NCBI GenBank assembly: GCA_005790505.1
Contig: SXUP01000039.1
Span: 1-55,715 of the forward strand
Source of the DNA: Actinomycetota bacterium
GTDB taxonomy: Bacteria > Actinomycetota > Acidimicrobiia > Acidimicrobiales > Ilumatobacteraceae
Direction: 5' to 3'
Length of the DNA stretch: 55,715 nt
A program made the translations under genes and the position numbers. Of this stretch, positions 17,036-25,427 are shown piece after piece (the first letter of the stretch is position 1; each line of letters opens with the position of its first letter). Below the pieces are notes generated by a model. That model did not search any database. It was not told where the DNA came from and saw only the letters and a list, made by a program, of their open reading frames with translations.

Positions 17036-18182
17036 GTTCATCATGCCCAAACTTGGCCTCACCATGGAGGAGGGAACCATCCTTGAATGGCTCGCCGAAG
17101 ATGGTGCACCCATCACGCCTGGCATGCCGGTACTGCGCATTGAAACAGACAAGGTGGAAAGCGATGTAGAAGCAATTGATACTGGTCTCTTGCATCGTGT
17201 TGGTGTTGATGGCCAAACCTATCCATGCGGAGCAGTTATTGGTTATTTACTTGCCCAAGGCGAGGCAGTTCCGACTCAAACATCTACACCACAAGCATCA
17301 ATAGCACAGGCAGTTGCCCCAGTTTCAGCGCCAACTGCGCAAGCACCAGTGGCTCCGGCTCCTGCCTCAAGCGACGGACGCATTCTCATCTCTCCGAATA
17401 TTCGTCGTGTTGCGATTGAAAAGGGTATTGACCTCAACACCATCGTTGGCTCTGGTCCCGATGGACGCATCATGATGGAAGACCTAGAAACAAGTGCACC
17501 CAAAGAAATTCGTCGAATGACCGGAATGCGCGGAACAATTGCTAAGCGAATGCACGCCTCGTTGCAAGAAATGGCGCAACTAACTCTATTCATGGATGCT
17601 GACCTAGACGCCGTCTTGGCTGACCGCACATCTCGCGAAGGTGATGTTTCTGTTCCTGGCTTTACTGATTACATTATTGCTGCGGCCGCACGCGCATTGC
17701 GTTTACACCCGATTGCTAATTCTCAGGTCACGACTGCTGGTATTGAACTACTTACCGACATCAATGTTGGTTTGGCAGTGTCACTTGATGATGGGCTGAT
17801 GGTTCCAGTGATCAGGAATACTGACAGCCTGAGCCTGGCGGCACTCGCCGTCGAGACAAAGAGACTTGCTGGTGCCGCTCGTAGCGGATCGTTGGCTTTG
17901 GCAGACCTCGAAGGTGGAACATTTTCAGTGAGTGCTCTGGGCATGTTTGGAGTGGACGGTTTTACTCCAGTCATTAATCCACCAAATGTTGCAATTCTGG
18001 GCGTTGGACGCTTGCGCGACGACATTGTTCTCAACCCAAGCGGCACAGTATCGAGCATCAAGCGACTCACGCTCAGCCTGACTTGGGATCATCGTGTTTT
18101 TGATGGCGCACCAGCAGCACAGTTTTGCCAAACAATTGTGCAGTTACTCGCAGATCCTGTTGCGCTTAACGCGACGCACTAA
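17025..18182 (+). CDS. Dihydrolipoamide acyltransferase E2 component
   Basis: A 385-aa E2. The lipoyl domain spans about residues 1-80 with the lipoylated lysine expected at Lys43 (ETDKVES). An Ala/Pro-rich linker follows (about 85-120), then the peripheral subunit-binding domain (ISPNIRRVAIEKGIDL, IVGSGPDGRI), and the catalytic acyltransferase domain ending with His356 and Asp360 in DHRVFDG. It closes the plus-strand run. No E3 (dihydrolipoamide dehydrogenase) gene is in the window, so E3 must be shared from another locus. Confidence 0.92.
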   Translation: MALEFIMPKLGLTMEEGTILEWLAEDGAPITPGMPVLRIETDKVESDVEAIDTGLLHRVGVDGQTYPCGAVIGYLLAQGEAVPTQTSTPQASIAQAVAPVSAPTAQAPVAPAPASSDGRILISPNIRRVAIEKGIDLNTIVGSGPDGRIMMEDLETSAPKEIRRMTGMRGTIAKRMHASLQEMAQLTLFMDADLDAVLADRTSREGDVSVPGFTDYIIAAAARALRLHPIANSQVTTAGIELLTDINVGLAVSLDDGLMVPVIRNTDSLSLAALAVETKRLAGAARSGSLALADLEGGTFSVSALGMFGVDGFTPVINPPNVAILGVGRLRDDIVLNPSGTVSSIKRLTLSLTWDHRVFDGAPAAQFCQTIVQLLADPVALNATH

Positions 18183-18184
18183 TT

Positions 18185-19390
18185 TTACTGAACCAAGCGA
18201 CCTGCATCGATACCGCGTTCGAACAGGGCGGCTAATCCATCATCTGGAGTTTCAAGCAATGCATCAAACCAGCCATGAACATATTGTGCGCCACCCTCAT
18301 TACGCCCAAAAATAAACTCTTTCTTTGCACCGGTCTTGACTGTCCGCTGAATTTTCAGACCAGTCGCATAATCTTCGTCCCGCACAACTGATTCAAGAAA
18401 CTTAATCTGCATATCTACCTTTGCAGTGAACTCTTCGGTTGGTTCACCAGCGGAAATAAAATCAAGATACGTGACAGATTCATCAGCAGTCGCTCCTGGA
18501 AAAATGCGTGCAACTTGATAGACCTTTTCACCGTCAATATCAAAGCCCGCGATTGACCCATGAGGGAAAATGCTCCACACTCCCCCAGTAAGCAAATCAT
18601 CAGGCCAATCGTCGGTGGGAATTCCTTCTAATTTGCTCCATGGAGCACGCGGCCCAGTGACACGTTGATGAGCGCCCACTCGATGAAAAACGGCATCGGG
18701 TGAGATCTCGGTTCCAAAAGTATTTTTGTGCAGAATCGGCAAATGATAGAAATCCACGTATCCGTCAAACGACACTTTCCAATTTGGACCAATTAAACGC
18801 CGAGAGCCGTAATGGTTCATCGCCCCAAAATGACAAAACTCCAGAAGCTCGTCGTAACCAGCAAGAAAAAGATCTATATCCAGAGTCGCAGTCGGGGACA
18901 TAATCACCCAAATAAGTCCAGCCCGTTCCGCTATCGGCAAACTTGTCAAGCCCAAGCAGGAAAAATCAAGTGGACCGAAATCTTCTTGCTTGAAAATTCC
19001 AACGAGGTCTCCTTCTTGGTTATAGGTCCAGTTGTGATAGGGACACGCGAAGCGCCTCGCCGTACCCGTTCCTTCGTCGACCAACATGGAGCCCCGATGA
19101 CTACACATATTGACAAATGCGCGTACTGCCCCGTCGGCACCACGCGAAATAAGCACCGGCATTCCGACAACTTCGATTGCTTTATATGCATTTGGTTCTT
19201 TTAGTTCTGCTGACGTTGCGAGCAACAAGGGCACTCGCTTGAAGATCATGTCAACTTCTTGCTGCCACCGCTTTGGATCAAAATAGTTCGTCGCAGGAAT
19301 CCGAGTTTGTGACTCAGTCAAACTGACGGTGCCTGCTTTGTTGTGGGCCATTGTGGCTTGCGCCATCGCAACAAGTTTTTCTCGACTCAA
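18185..19390 (-). CDS. Rieske non-heme iron oxygenase, alpha subunit, copy 3
   Basis: A 401-aa Rieske oxygenase. [2Fe-2S] ligands are Cys96-x-His98 and Cys116-x2-His119 (MCSHRG, CPYHNW). The iron site segment is DGYVDFYHLPILHKNTF. It is shorter and more divergent than the other two copies and has CPYHNW rather than CPFHGW. The start is TTG 19390, supported by GAGG seven bases upstream; an ATG eight codons later is an alternative. The gene follows the fused ABC permease by 13 bp, so uptake and oxidation of the same compound are probably co-expressed. It converges on the E2 gene. Confidence 0.88.
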   Translation of the reverse strand: MSREKLVAMAQATMAHNKAGTVSLTESQTRIPATNYFDPKRWQQEVDMIFKRVPLLLATSAELKEPNAYKAIEVVGMPVLISRGADGAVRAFVNMCSHRGSMLVDEGTGTARRFACPYHNWTYNQEGDLVGIFKQEDFGPLDFSCLGLTSLPIAERAGLIWVIMSPTATLDIDLFLAGYDELLEFCHFGAMNHYGSRRLIGPNWKVSFDGYVDFYHLPILHKNTFGTEISPDAVFHRVGAHQRVTGPRAPWSKLEGIPTDDWPDDLLTGGVWSIFPHGSIAGFDIDGEKVYQVARIFPGATADESVTYLDFISAGEPTEEFTAKVDMQIKFLESVVRDEDYATGLKIQRTVKTGAKKEFIFGRNEGGAQYVHGWFDALLETPDDGLAALFERGIDAGRLVQ

Positions 19391-19403
19391 TTTTAAACCT
19401 CAA

Positions 19404-21401
19404 TCATGTAGAGACAGAAACTGCCGACTCCTTGGCAAGTTTAGCGTTTTGTTTCTTGAGACGAGTTGCCCCAATTTGGGTGCGCAATGCGCCCGCGATG
19501 CCTTCGGGATTCATGATCGCCGTCACGATCAATAAAACCCCGCCAATAAATGCCTCCCAGGTGCCAAAAGAACCAAATAGTTCATTTATCGCAAAGAATG
19601 AAATACCTGATGCCGCTACGATTCCCGCCGTAACTGCTCCGCTAACGCTCGTGATACCACCTAGATAAGCGAACGACAGAGCGGTGAGCGAAGCGATAGT
19701 TCCGTAAGAAAGATCAGAGACGGCACCGAATCGATAAGCGATTAACGCCCCACCCATGCCGGCGATGAAAGACGAAAGGGCAAACATCATCATCTTCACC
19801 TGTGTGTTGTTAATACCCACGGCCGCTGATGCACGTTCATTGCCACGTACGGCCAACATCACGCGTCCCGAACCACTGCGACGAATGTTGGCAACCATCA
19901 GACACAGAATCGTCAGAATAGCCACTAAGAATAAAGCAAATACTGGTCGAGACGTTTTGTTGCCATAAATCAAACCAAAGTTCCAGTCACCGAGTGACGG
20001 ATTTGGAACCTTGGCCCCACCGCTGTTGACCCCGCCAATCACCCATGGTTGTTTGAATACGAATTCAGCGATGGTGACACCACCGGCGAGGGTCACGATC
20101 GCCAGATTTGTGCCCCGCACTCTGAGGGCGGGAAGCCCGACCAAGAGACCAAAGAACATGGCACCAAGGGCGGCAAGGATCGGCGAAAACGGAAAAGGGA
20201 TTCCGTAATTACTCGCAAGTTTTGACAACGTGAAGCCACCGATACCGGCAAAAGCCATTTGCGCCAATGATGTTTGACCTCCAAAACCAATCAGCACAAC
20301 CAATGACAAAGCCAGGACGGATGCAATCAGCGAACTCATGATGGCAGCGCGCCACAAAGGTCCAAGAAATATGATTCCAGCCGATACCGCAACGAGCGGC
20401 GCACCTACGGAAAACCATGTCACTTTTGCTGGTGGGACGAATGGTAATTTCCAGCCCCCAACCGACCCTCGTTCGGGAAGCCGCTCACCGGACACAATCA
20501 TCGTCACGATGATGACGAGAAACGGTAGACCCTCTCGCATTCCATATTCAGGCCACCAACTGAAGTCAAGCTGCATTTTCGTGAAAGTACTTTGCACCAT
20601 CCCAATGGCGACACCCGTTAAGACCGTTGGCCAAAAGTGTCGAAACTTGCCGATCAGGGCGGCGCCCAATGCCGGAATTAGAAAACCAAAAGTAAAAATA
20701 GAGCCATTTAATTGCACTAGTGGCGCTGCCAAGATCGCAACGACTGCACCAACTACTGATGAAACGACCCAACCTGAAGCGGCAAGAAAATCAGGAGAGT
20801 GGCCGAGTAGGACGGCTCCCTTTTCGTTTTCGGCAGCTGCCCGCGTGGCTAGCCCAAATTTCAAGTACTTACTAGCGGCCCACACAACCAAGGTGATGAG
20901 AAGCACAATCAGGAGCAACCACAGACCATCACGCGGCACGCTCAGCGTGTCAGAGATTGTCACCACCTTGCGAGGCAAGATTGGATCAACGCGCATTGCC
21001 AACTGATCTGGAAAACGTCGATCCTTTAAACCGATCATAACGATGATCAAGCCGACACTGGCCACAACACGTGCCAATGCTGGGGCGTCTCTTAACGGTC
21101 GAAAAATCAACACGTAAATCAATAAGCCCATCAGAGCCGCGGTCAGTAAAGCCAAAATAAAAGCCAAAGCGAAACCAACATCTTGACCAAAGTGATAACG
21201 GCCTGGCAAGCCCGGAATGGGTAACAAATATGCCCCATTCCGGAGCTCTGCATAGACATACGCGCTCCACATTGAAATCGCCCCATAGGCGAAATTTACA
21301 ATGCCAGAACCTTGGTAACTGATTACGAGACCGACCGCAAAGCCGGCGATGATCGCCCCTGCCCCACTGCCGAGCAACAGATAGAAAAGATAATCATTCA
21401 T
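19404..21401 (-). CDS. Branched-chain-type ABC transporter permease, LivH-LivM fusion
   Basis: A 665-aa membrane protein joining the two permease subunits of a Liv-type importer. The first half (about 1-300) has the LivH motif GSGIVNFAYGAISM. The second half (about 330-645) has the LivM motifs GQTSLAQMAFAGIGGF and RGNERASAAVGIN. Many hydrophobic helices are evident throughout. It follows the substrate-binding protein by 45 bp. No ATPase genes (LivG/LivF) are in the window, so ATPases must be supplied from elsewhere. Liv-type systems in catabolic loci often import aromatic or other carboxylates. Confidence 0.92.
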   Translation of the reverse strand: MNDYLFYLLLGSGAGAIIAGFAVGLVISYQGSGIVNFAYGAISMWSAYVYAELRNGAYLLPIPGLPGRYHFGQDVGFALAFILALLTAALMGLLIYVLIFRPLRDAPALARVVASVGLIIVMIGLKDRRFPDQLAMRVDPILPRKVVTISDTLSVPRDGLWLLLIVLLITLVVWAASKYLKFGLATRAAAENEKGAVLLGHSPDFLAASGWVVSSVVGAVVAILAAPLVQLNGSIFTFGFLIPALGAALIGKFRHFWPTVLTGVAIGMVQSTFTKMQLDFSWWPEYGMREGLPFLVIIVTMIVSGERLPERGSVGGWKLPFVPPAKVTWFSVGAPLVAVSAGIIFLGPLWRAAIMSSLIASVLALSLVVLIGFGGQTSLAQMAFAGIGGFTLSKLASNYGIPFPFSPILAALGAMFFGLLVGLPALRVRGTNLAIVTLAGGVTIAEFVFKQPWVIGGVNSGGAKVPNPSLGDWNFGLIYGNKTSRPVFALFLVAILTILCLMVANIRRSGSGRVMLAVRGNERASAAVGINNTQVKMMMFALSSFIAGMGGALIAYRFGAVSDLSYGTIASLTALSFAYLGGITSVSGAVTAGIVAASGISFFAINELFGSFGTWEAFIGGVLLIVTAIMNPEGIAGALRTQIGATRLKKQNAKLAKESAVSVST

Positions 21402-21446
21402 CGTTTAATTATCAGTCTTGTTTGTTGCTCAGCAGTGATTAGTAGG

Positions 21447-22778
21447 TCAGGGAAGTAATGGTGTGCTGTCCCACAACTTGCCGCTCTCAACGGAAACGAC
21501 TTCACCATCTTTATATTCAGTCGCCTCAAAGACGTAAGAACAAACTGATGGGTAGCTAGGTGTAGCAAGACCACACTTAACTGGCGTAATACCTCCGTAC
21601 AAGAACAGGCCATCGGCTGACTTCAAGAAGTCATAAAGATTCTGACCGGTCATTGCAGTGCCACCAGCAACCATCTCGGCGGCAAAGTTGCGAAGCGACA
21701 ACACCAGAATGGTTCCCAAACCACCAAGACCAAGAGCAGTTGTCTTGACATCAGCGGGCTCAATGCCCATTGTGCCAGTTGTCTCATTTTTGATGTATGG
21801 GGCCAAAATTTTCTGTAGCAGCGCCTTCTCTGGAGTATCGCGCTCGACGGTTCCACCAACGAACACCCAACCCGTCGCATCATCGCCAACCTGAGAAATG
21901 ACATCACTGTCTGAGCAGATGGACGTTGTTAATACGGGTTTGGTGATTCCAGCGGTGGCGTAGCCACGAATTGTTCCGATACAGCCTGCGTCAGCATAAA
22001 GCGAAATCAAGATATCGGGATTATCGGCATTGGCAGCCTTCATCAAACCTAGATAGCCGGCATCGGTTTCGTTGTCTCCACCCTTGACGGCTTTCCACTT
22101 GATTCCGGCCTTGTCAAGAGCAGCCTCGACACCTGCAGCAGTTGAGTTGGCTCCAGCATTATCAGCGTGAATAATGCCCACGGTCTTGGCTTGATAACGC
22201 TCCTGAGCGATGACCGCCATAACCGCAGTCGTAGTTGCGTTACCACCTGTCAAGTACAGAGCATCGGCCGTAAAGTCCGGCGGCAGAATTGGCAAGACAC
22301 CGATCACAGGCACACCAGCTGCTTTATAAGTGGCGAAGTCTGGGAATAGATCCAAGCCCAAAAGAATCAACTCAGCACCCTTGCCTACCAACTCTTGGGC
22401 ACACTTCTGTGAAGTCTCCGGAGTTCCGCCAGCAACACAGGTTTCTAACTTGACTGGTCGACCACCAAAGCCACCGGACCCATTCATGAATTCAAAACTG
22501 GCCTCGGCAAAACGGCGAATATCGGGAAAGTCAAGGCCGTTGGGGTTGCCCTCCGTGTTGACCATGCCGACAATCATCTCAGGACCTGTCGGTGGACCAT
22601 CTTGATCTTTTGGCGCATCGGTTTGTGCTGGTGCTTCAGTACCGTCCGTCCCGGTATCTGTACTTGCGCCCTGATCACTCCCGCACGCAACAATAAATAG
22701 GCTTCCCACGGCCAATGCAGCAAACATTCGTGAATGTCGCCGAGACCGCCTTGTACCTTTGGTTCTCGATAATTCCAT
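21447..22778 (-). CDS. ABC transporter substrate-binding lipoprotein (Liv-type)
   Basis: A 443-aa periplasmic-binding protein (type 1 fold). A basic N-terminus and hydrophobic segment lead to a lipobox ending at Cys32 (FIVAC), so it should be lipid-anchored. An Asp/Thr/Gly-rich linker follows, then IVGMVNTEGN, the start of the ligand-binding domain. GGGGGAAGT precedes the ATG. It heads a unit with the fused permease and the third Rieske oxygenase. The ligand is unknown. Confidence 0.9.
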   Translation of the reverse strand: MELSRTKGTRRSRRHSRMFAALAVGSLFIVACGSDQGASTDTGTDGTEAPAQTDAPKDQDGPPTGPEMIVGMVNTEGNPNGLDFPDIRRFAEASFEFMNGSGGFGGRPVKLETCVAGGTPETSQKCAQELVGKGAELILLGLDLFPDFATYKAAGVPVIGVLPILPPDFTADALYLTGGNATTTAVMAVIAQERYQAKTVGIIHADNAGANSTAAGVEAALDKAGIKWKAVKGGDNETDAGYLGLMKAANADNPDILISLYADAGCIGTIRGYATAGITKPVLTTSICSDSDVISQVGDDATGWVFVGGTVERDTPEKALLQKILAPYIKNETTGTMGIEPADVKTTALGLGGLGTILVLSLRNFAAEMVAGGTAMTGQNLYDFLKSADGLFLYGGITPVKCGLATPSYPSVCSYVFEATEYKDGEVVSVESGKLWDSTPLLP

Positions 22779-22838
22779 ACTTCCCCCTTTTTTATGCGTC
22801 GCGGTTGCGACTATGTAACCGTATTTCTTTCTAACTTT

Positions 22839-24179
22839 TTAATTAGCAACTGCTGCTGGCACCCAACTCCCATGGAAACCAAATGGTACACGAGGCAACT
22901 GCACCGTGGCGACGGGCTCAGTACTCATCGTTGAAGCGTCAAAAATAACGAACTCGCTATCATCTGTTGCTGCGTTATATACATACGTCATCAGATACCC
23001 GTCGTCCTCGGCCTTACCGTTTTGGGCCGGAACAAAGACTGATTCGCCAGGCACCCGTCCGTGTCCAAGCTCAATAGATGTTCGTGCCCCAGTCTGGCGG
23101 TCATACTTTAGGATTGCTCCGGCCGTAATGTCTCCAAACGCTGCTTCGCCAGCGCCCATTAGGTATCCGAAACGATGTGGCTTGCCAATCACTGAGTCTG
23201 CAACGCGGGGGAATTCTCCTGAGCGATCATCGACTTGTTCTTCGGCTACTTTTCCAGTCGTGGTGTTGATCGTCCAGCGATACATATATGGATTCGGGAA
23301 ATCCATATCGTTTCCGCGCCAAATGTGATCAAAACGAGCCACATCAAGAATAATTTTGTCACCGACCTCGTAACTGTTCATTACATGGAATACGTAGCAC
23401 GGGTTGATGTCGTACCACTTGACTTGCGAGTCATTCCCGTTGCGCGGCATGACCCCCAAACGGGCAGGATAAGTTTCACTCCACTCAATTGGCATCTTGC
23501 CCTCGAGAGCAAGATCGAGATTGAAAACGGCAGGCAAGTCCATAAAGACCGCATAGTTCTCGGTAATCGTAAAGTCATGCATCATTGTGGGACCACCGAC
23601 TGTTATCGGTTCCACCTGCACAAGTTCTCCCTGTGGCGAAACACGCAAGTACGTGAGATAAGGATCAAATGGCGAATATCCGAATGCCAAAAGCTCACCC
23701 GTTGTTGGACAGATCTTTGGATGTGCAGTAAACGCCCCCTTGAGCATCCCGCCAAAGTCAGTCGATCCAACTGTTTCAAGATTTCCGTCTAGCACGTATG
23801 GAAAATGTCCTTCTTCAAGCGCCAAAATTCGACCAGCGTGTCCGATGACATGCGTATTCGCCTTTGACGACGACATATCAAGTGTGACGTTTGGATCTAA
23901 AATGTCAAGGGAGTGATTGGCCATGAAAGGTGTCTGCACATAGCGGTTGCGATACCACTGGGCTTGTCCACCCTGCAGTCGAACCCCATGAATCATTCCG
24001 TCTCCAAAGAAGGGGTGGTCACTCATTCCCGTCACTGGGTTTGCGCCGTTGCGCAAATAACGACCATCAAGTTCTGCAGGAATTGTTCCGCGAACGGTAA
24101 GTTGCGTTACTGTCCGCTCTTCTTTGACGGGTGCACCGTTGCCTCGCAGGTGAACTGGAAGATCTTCGGTCAATGACAT
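22839..24179 (-). CDS. Carotenoid oxygenase family protein (CCD/lignostilbene-type)
   Basis: A 446-aa non-heme iron dioxygenase with a seven-bladed propeller fold. The four iron-binding histidines are visible: His153 (TAHPK), His201 (MHDF), His265 (FHVMN) and His436 (FHGSW). The N-terminal GRYLRNGANP and FFGDGMIHG segments are also family marks. Members cleave a C=C bond in carotenoids, apocarotenoids or stilbenes. AAGGAG precedes the ATG. It lies downstream of the flavin split-barrel gene and upstream of the ABC importer unit. Lack of carotenoid synthesis genes nearby favours a catabolic substrate, but that is inference. Confidence 0.92.
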   Translation of the reverse strand: MSLTEDLPVHLRGNGAPVKEERTVTQLTVRGTIPAELDGRYLRNGANPVTGMSDHPFFGDGMIHGVRLQGGQAQWYRNRYVQTPFMANHSLDILDPNVTLDMSSSKANTHVIGHAGRILALEEGHFPYVLDGNLETVGSTDFGGMLKGAFTAHPKICPTTGELLAFGYSPFDPYLTYLRVSPQGELVQVEPITVGGPTMMHDFTITENYAVFMDLPAVFNLDLALEGKMPIEWSETYPARLGVMPRNGNDSQVKWYDINPCYVFHVMNSYEVGDKIILDVARFDHIWRGNDMDFPNPYMYRWTINTTTGKVAEEQVDDRSGEFPRVADSVIGKPHRFGYLMGAGEAAFGDITAGAILKYDRQTGARTSIELGHGRVPGESVFVPAQNGKAEDDGYLMTYVYNAATDDSEFVIFDASTMSTEPVATVQLPRVPFGFHGSWVPAAVAN

Positions 24180-24209
24180 CTTGTACTCCTTACTTAGTGG
24201 GATATTTCA

Positions 24210-24225
24210 TTACTAACTTACTAAC
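24210..24225. promoter_or_regulatory. Tandem TTACTAAC repeats before the carotenoid oxygenase gene
   Basis: The 8-mer TTACTAAC occurs twice head-to-tail (24210-24217, 24218-24225), with another TTACT at 24190-24194. The second copy overlaps the stop codon of the flavin split-barrel gene. The half-site TTACT/AGTAA is the same as in the palindrome before the TetR gene (25386-25398), so these could be secondary binding sites for that regulator. The repeat is seen; binding is inferred. Confidence 0.35.
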
Positions 24226-24712
24226 TGACAACACCAGGCGAACGCTGCCACATCAAAGAAGCGTCAAAACTCAATGAATAATCGGGGGTGAATTCAAGAA
24301 CTACACGGTGCGGAGAGTCAAGAAATTTTTGAAACTCTGCCGCTGCTTTGGGATTATCGGCACGCAATCGATTTGAAAACTCCGGATAAAACCAATCTTT
24401 TGTTTCACGATCTGTACGCACGATGCAGTCACCTTTATAAGTCACGGTTTTCCCACCACCGATTTTTGACCCAGTACTGTTTATACAAATCGCTGCACGC
24501 TTAAAACGACGTAAGGCCGGCACTCGCGCTCGCGCCTCAGCACATGTCAGCCACAATTTGCCATCCTTGGGCAAATAAGACATCACCACCCCAAAAGGTT
24601 CCCCTGCTTTGTTGGCCCACATAAACACACACTCACCCAGTGATTCGACCAATTTTTTTTCAAGCTCAGGAGTCAAAGCGCACTCTGTTAGATCCTCATA
24701 ACTGTCAGACAT
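24221..24712 (-). CDS. Pyridoxamine 5'-phosphate oxidase-like flavin/F420 split-barrel protein
   Basis: A 163-aa split-barrel protein. The segment GECVFMWANKAGEPFGVVMSYLPKDGKLWLT followed by RFKRAAICINS (shown in part) is typical of PPOX-like proteins that bind FMN, F420 or heme. The C-terminus ends with HRVVLEFTPDYSLSFDA. The gene lies 41 bp upstream of the carotenoid oxygenase gene and downstream of the TetR gene on the same strand. Such proteins reduce small organic substrates with F420H2 in actinobacteria; the cofactor here is not readable. Confidence 0.75.
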   Translation of the reverse strand: MSDSYEDLTECALTPELEKKLVESLGECVFMWANKAGEPFGVVMSYLPKDGKLWLTCAEARARVPALRRFKRAAICINSTGSKIGGGKTVTYKGDCIVRTDRETKDWFYPEFSNRLRADNPKAAAEFQKFLDSPHRVVLEFTPDYSLSFDASLMWQRSPGVVS

Positions 24713-24769
24713 GTCTAAAGAGTAGCACCTTTATAGTGCTTGGTTTACCCCGAGTAAGTTACCCACTGG

Positions 24770-25375
24770 CTACTCGCGGTTAAGACCGGGGGCCAACAAC
24801 TCAGCAATTTGGCTGGCTACTTGAGCCGCTGATTCTTGTTCTTGTGAAATCCACCAGAGCGACACCGTCTGCAACATTCCCACAATTCCATAGGCCCATG
24901 GAATAGCCACCGAAGGGTCCAGACCTTGAGAAATTCGTGACTTTGTAAGTGCCTCGGCGAGTGGCAACGCAGATCTTTGCGTGAGATATAAGCGACTTGT
25001 GGCAGTTTGTTCAGTCAGTCCACCCGTCACATATAAAAACAGTTCGCGATTTTCCGCCACAGTATTTAGGTTGTTCTCAATGAGGGATGCCAGACCCCCA
25101 CTTGCGTTTGGCCCTGAAATTGAGTTTCCTGCAGCAGCAACCATTCGGTCCGCCAATCTTTGGGCGAGTGCATCAGCAAGTTCTGCTCGACCGCCAACAC
25201 GATCGTAAACAATTGGTTTTGTCACTCCAGCCTGCTTAGCAACGGCATCCAAGGAAACTCCAGCCCCGTCGCGACGAATCACAATTTCAGCTGCTTTTAA
25301 TATGTCGTCACGATCTACGACCCGAGCACCACCAGTTGGTCGTCCCGGGCTACGAATTGTTTTTTCCGAGCTCAT
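24770..25375 (-). CDS. TetR-family transcriptional regulator
   Basis: A 201-aa repressor-like protein. The N-terminal helix-turn-helix spans about residues 25-65 (ILKAAEIVIRRDGAGVSLDAVAKQAGV in part, then KPIVYDRVGGRAEL). The all-helical C-terminal domain would bind an unknown ligand. It is divergent from the SDR gene at 25428, with a perfect inverted repeat in the 52-bp gap, and stands upstream of the split-barrel and carotenoid oxygenase genes on its own strand. It probably represses itself and the divergent SDR/MDR pair, and perhaps the downstream genes. Confidence 0.9.
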   Translation of the reverse strand: MSSEKTIRSPGRPTGGARVVDRDDILKAAEIVIRRDGAGVSLDAVAKQAGVTKPIVYDRVGGRAELADALAQRLADRMVAAAGNSISGPNASGGLASLIENNLNTVAENRELFLYVTGGLTEQTATSRLYLTQRSALPLAEALTKSRISQGLDPSVAIPWAYGIVGMLQTVSLWWISQEQESAAQVASQIAELLAPGLNRE

Positions 25376-25385
25376 GCTGTAATGC

Positions 25386-25398
25386 TTACTAGCAGTAA
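25386..25398. promoter_or_regulatory. Probable TetR operator TTACT-AGC-AGTAA
   Basis: A perfect inverted repeat with 5-bp arms and 3-bp spacer lies between the TetR gene (start 25375, minus) and the SDR gene (start 25428, plus). TetR regulators usually bind such sites next to their own gene. The half-site AGTAA recurs before the carotenoid oxygenase gene. Confidence 0.5.
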
Positions 25399-25427
25399 CT
25401 TAAAAATACAAATGGGGGTGAAGCAAG

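Noticed and set aside
20338-21006. 222-codon plus-strand frame
   Set aside because: It is antisense to the fused Liv permease; Pro/Arg-rich translation is typical of the reverse strand of membrane genes.
22811-22824. GTCGC-GGTT-GCGAC type hairpin between the binding-protein and carotenoid oxygenase genes as a terminator
   Set aside because: The stem is only 5 bp and no T-run follows on either strand at the right distance.
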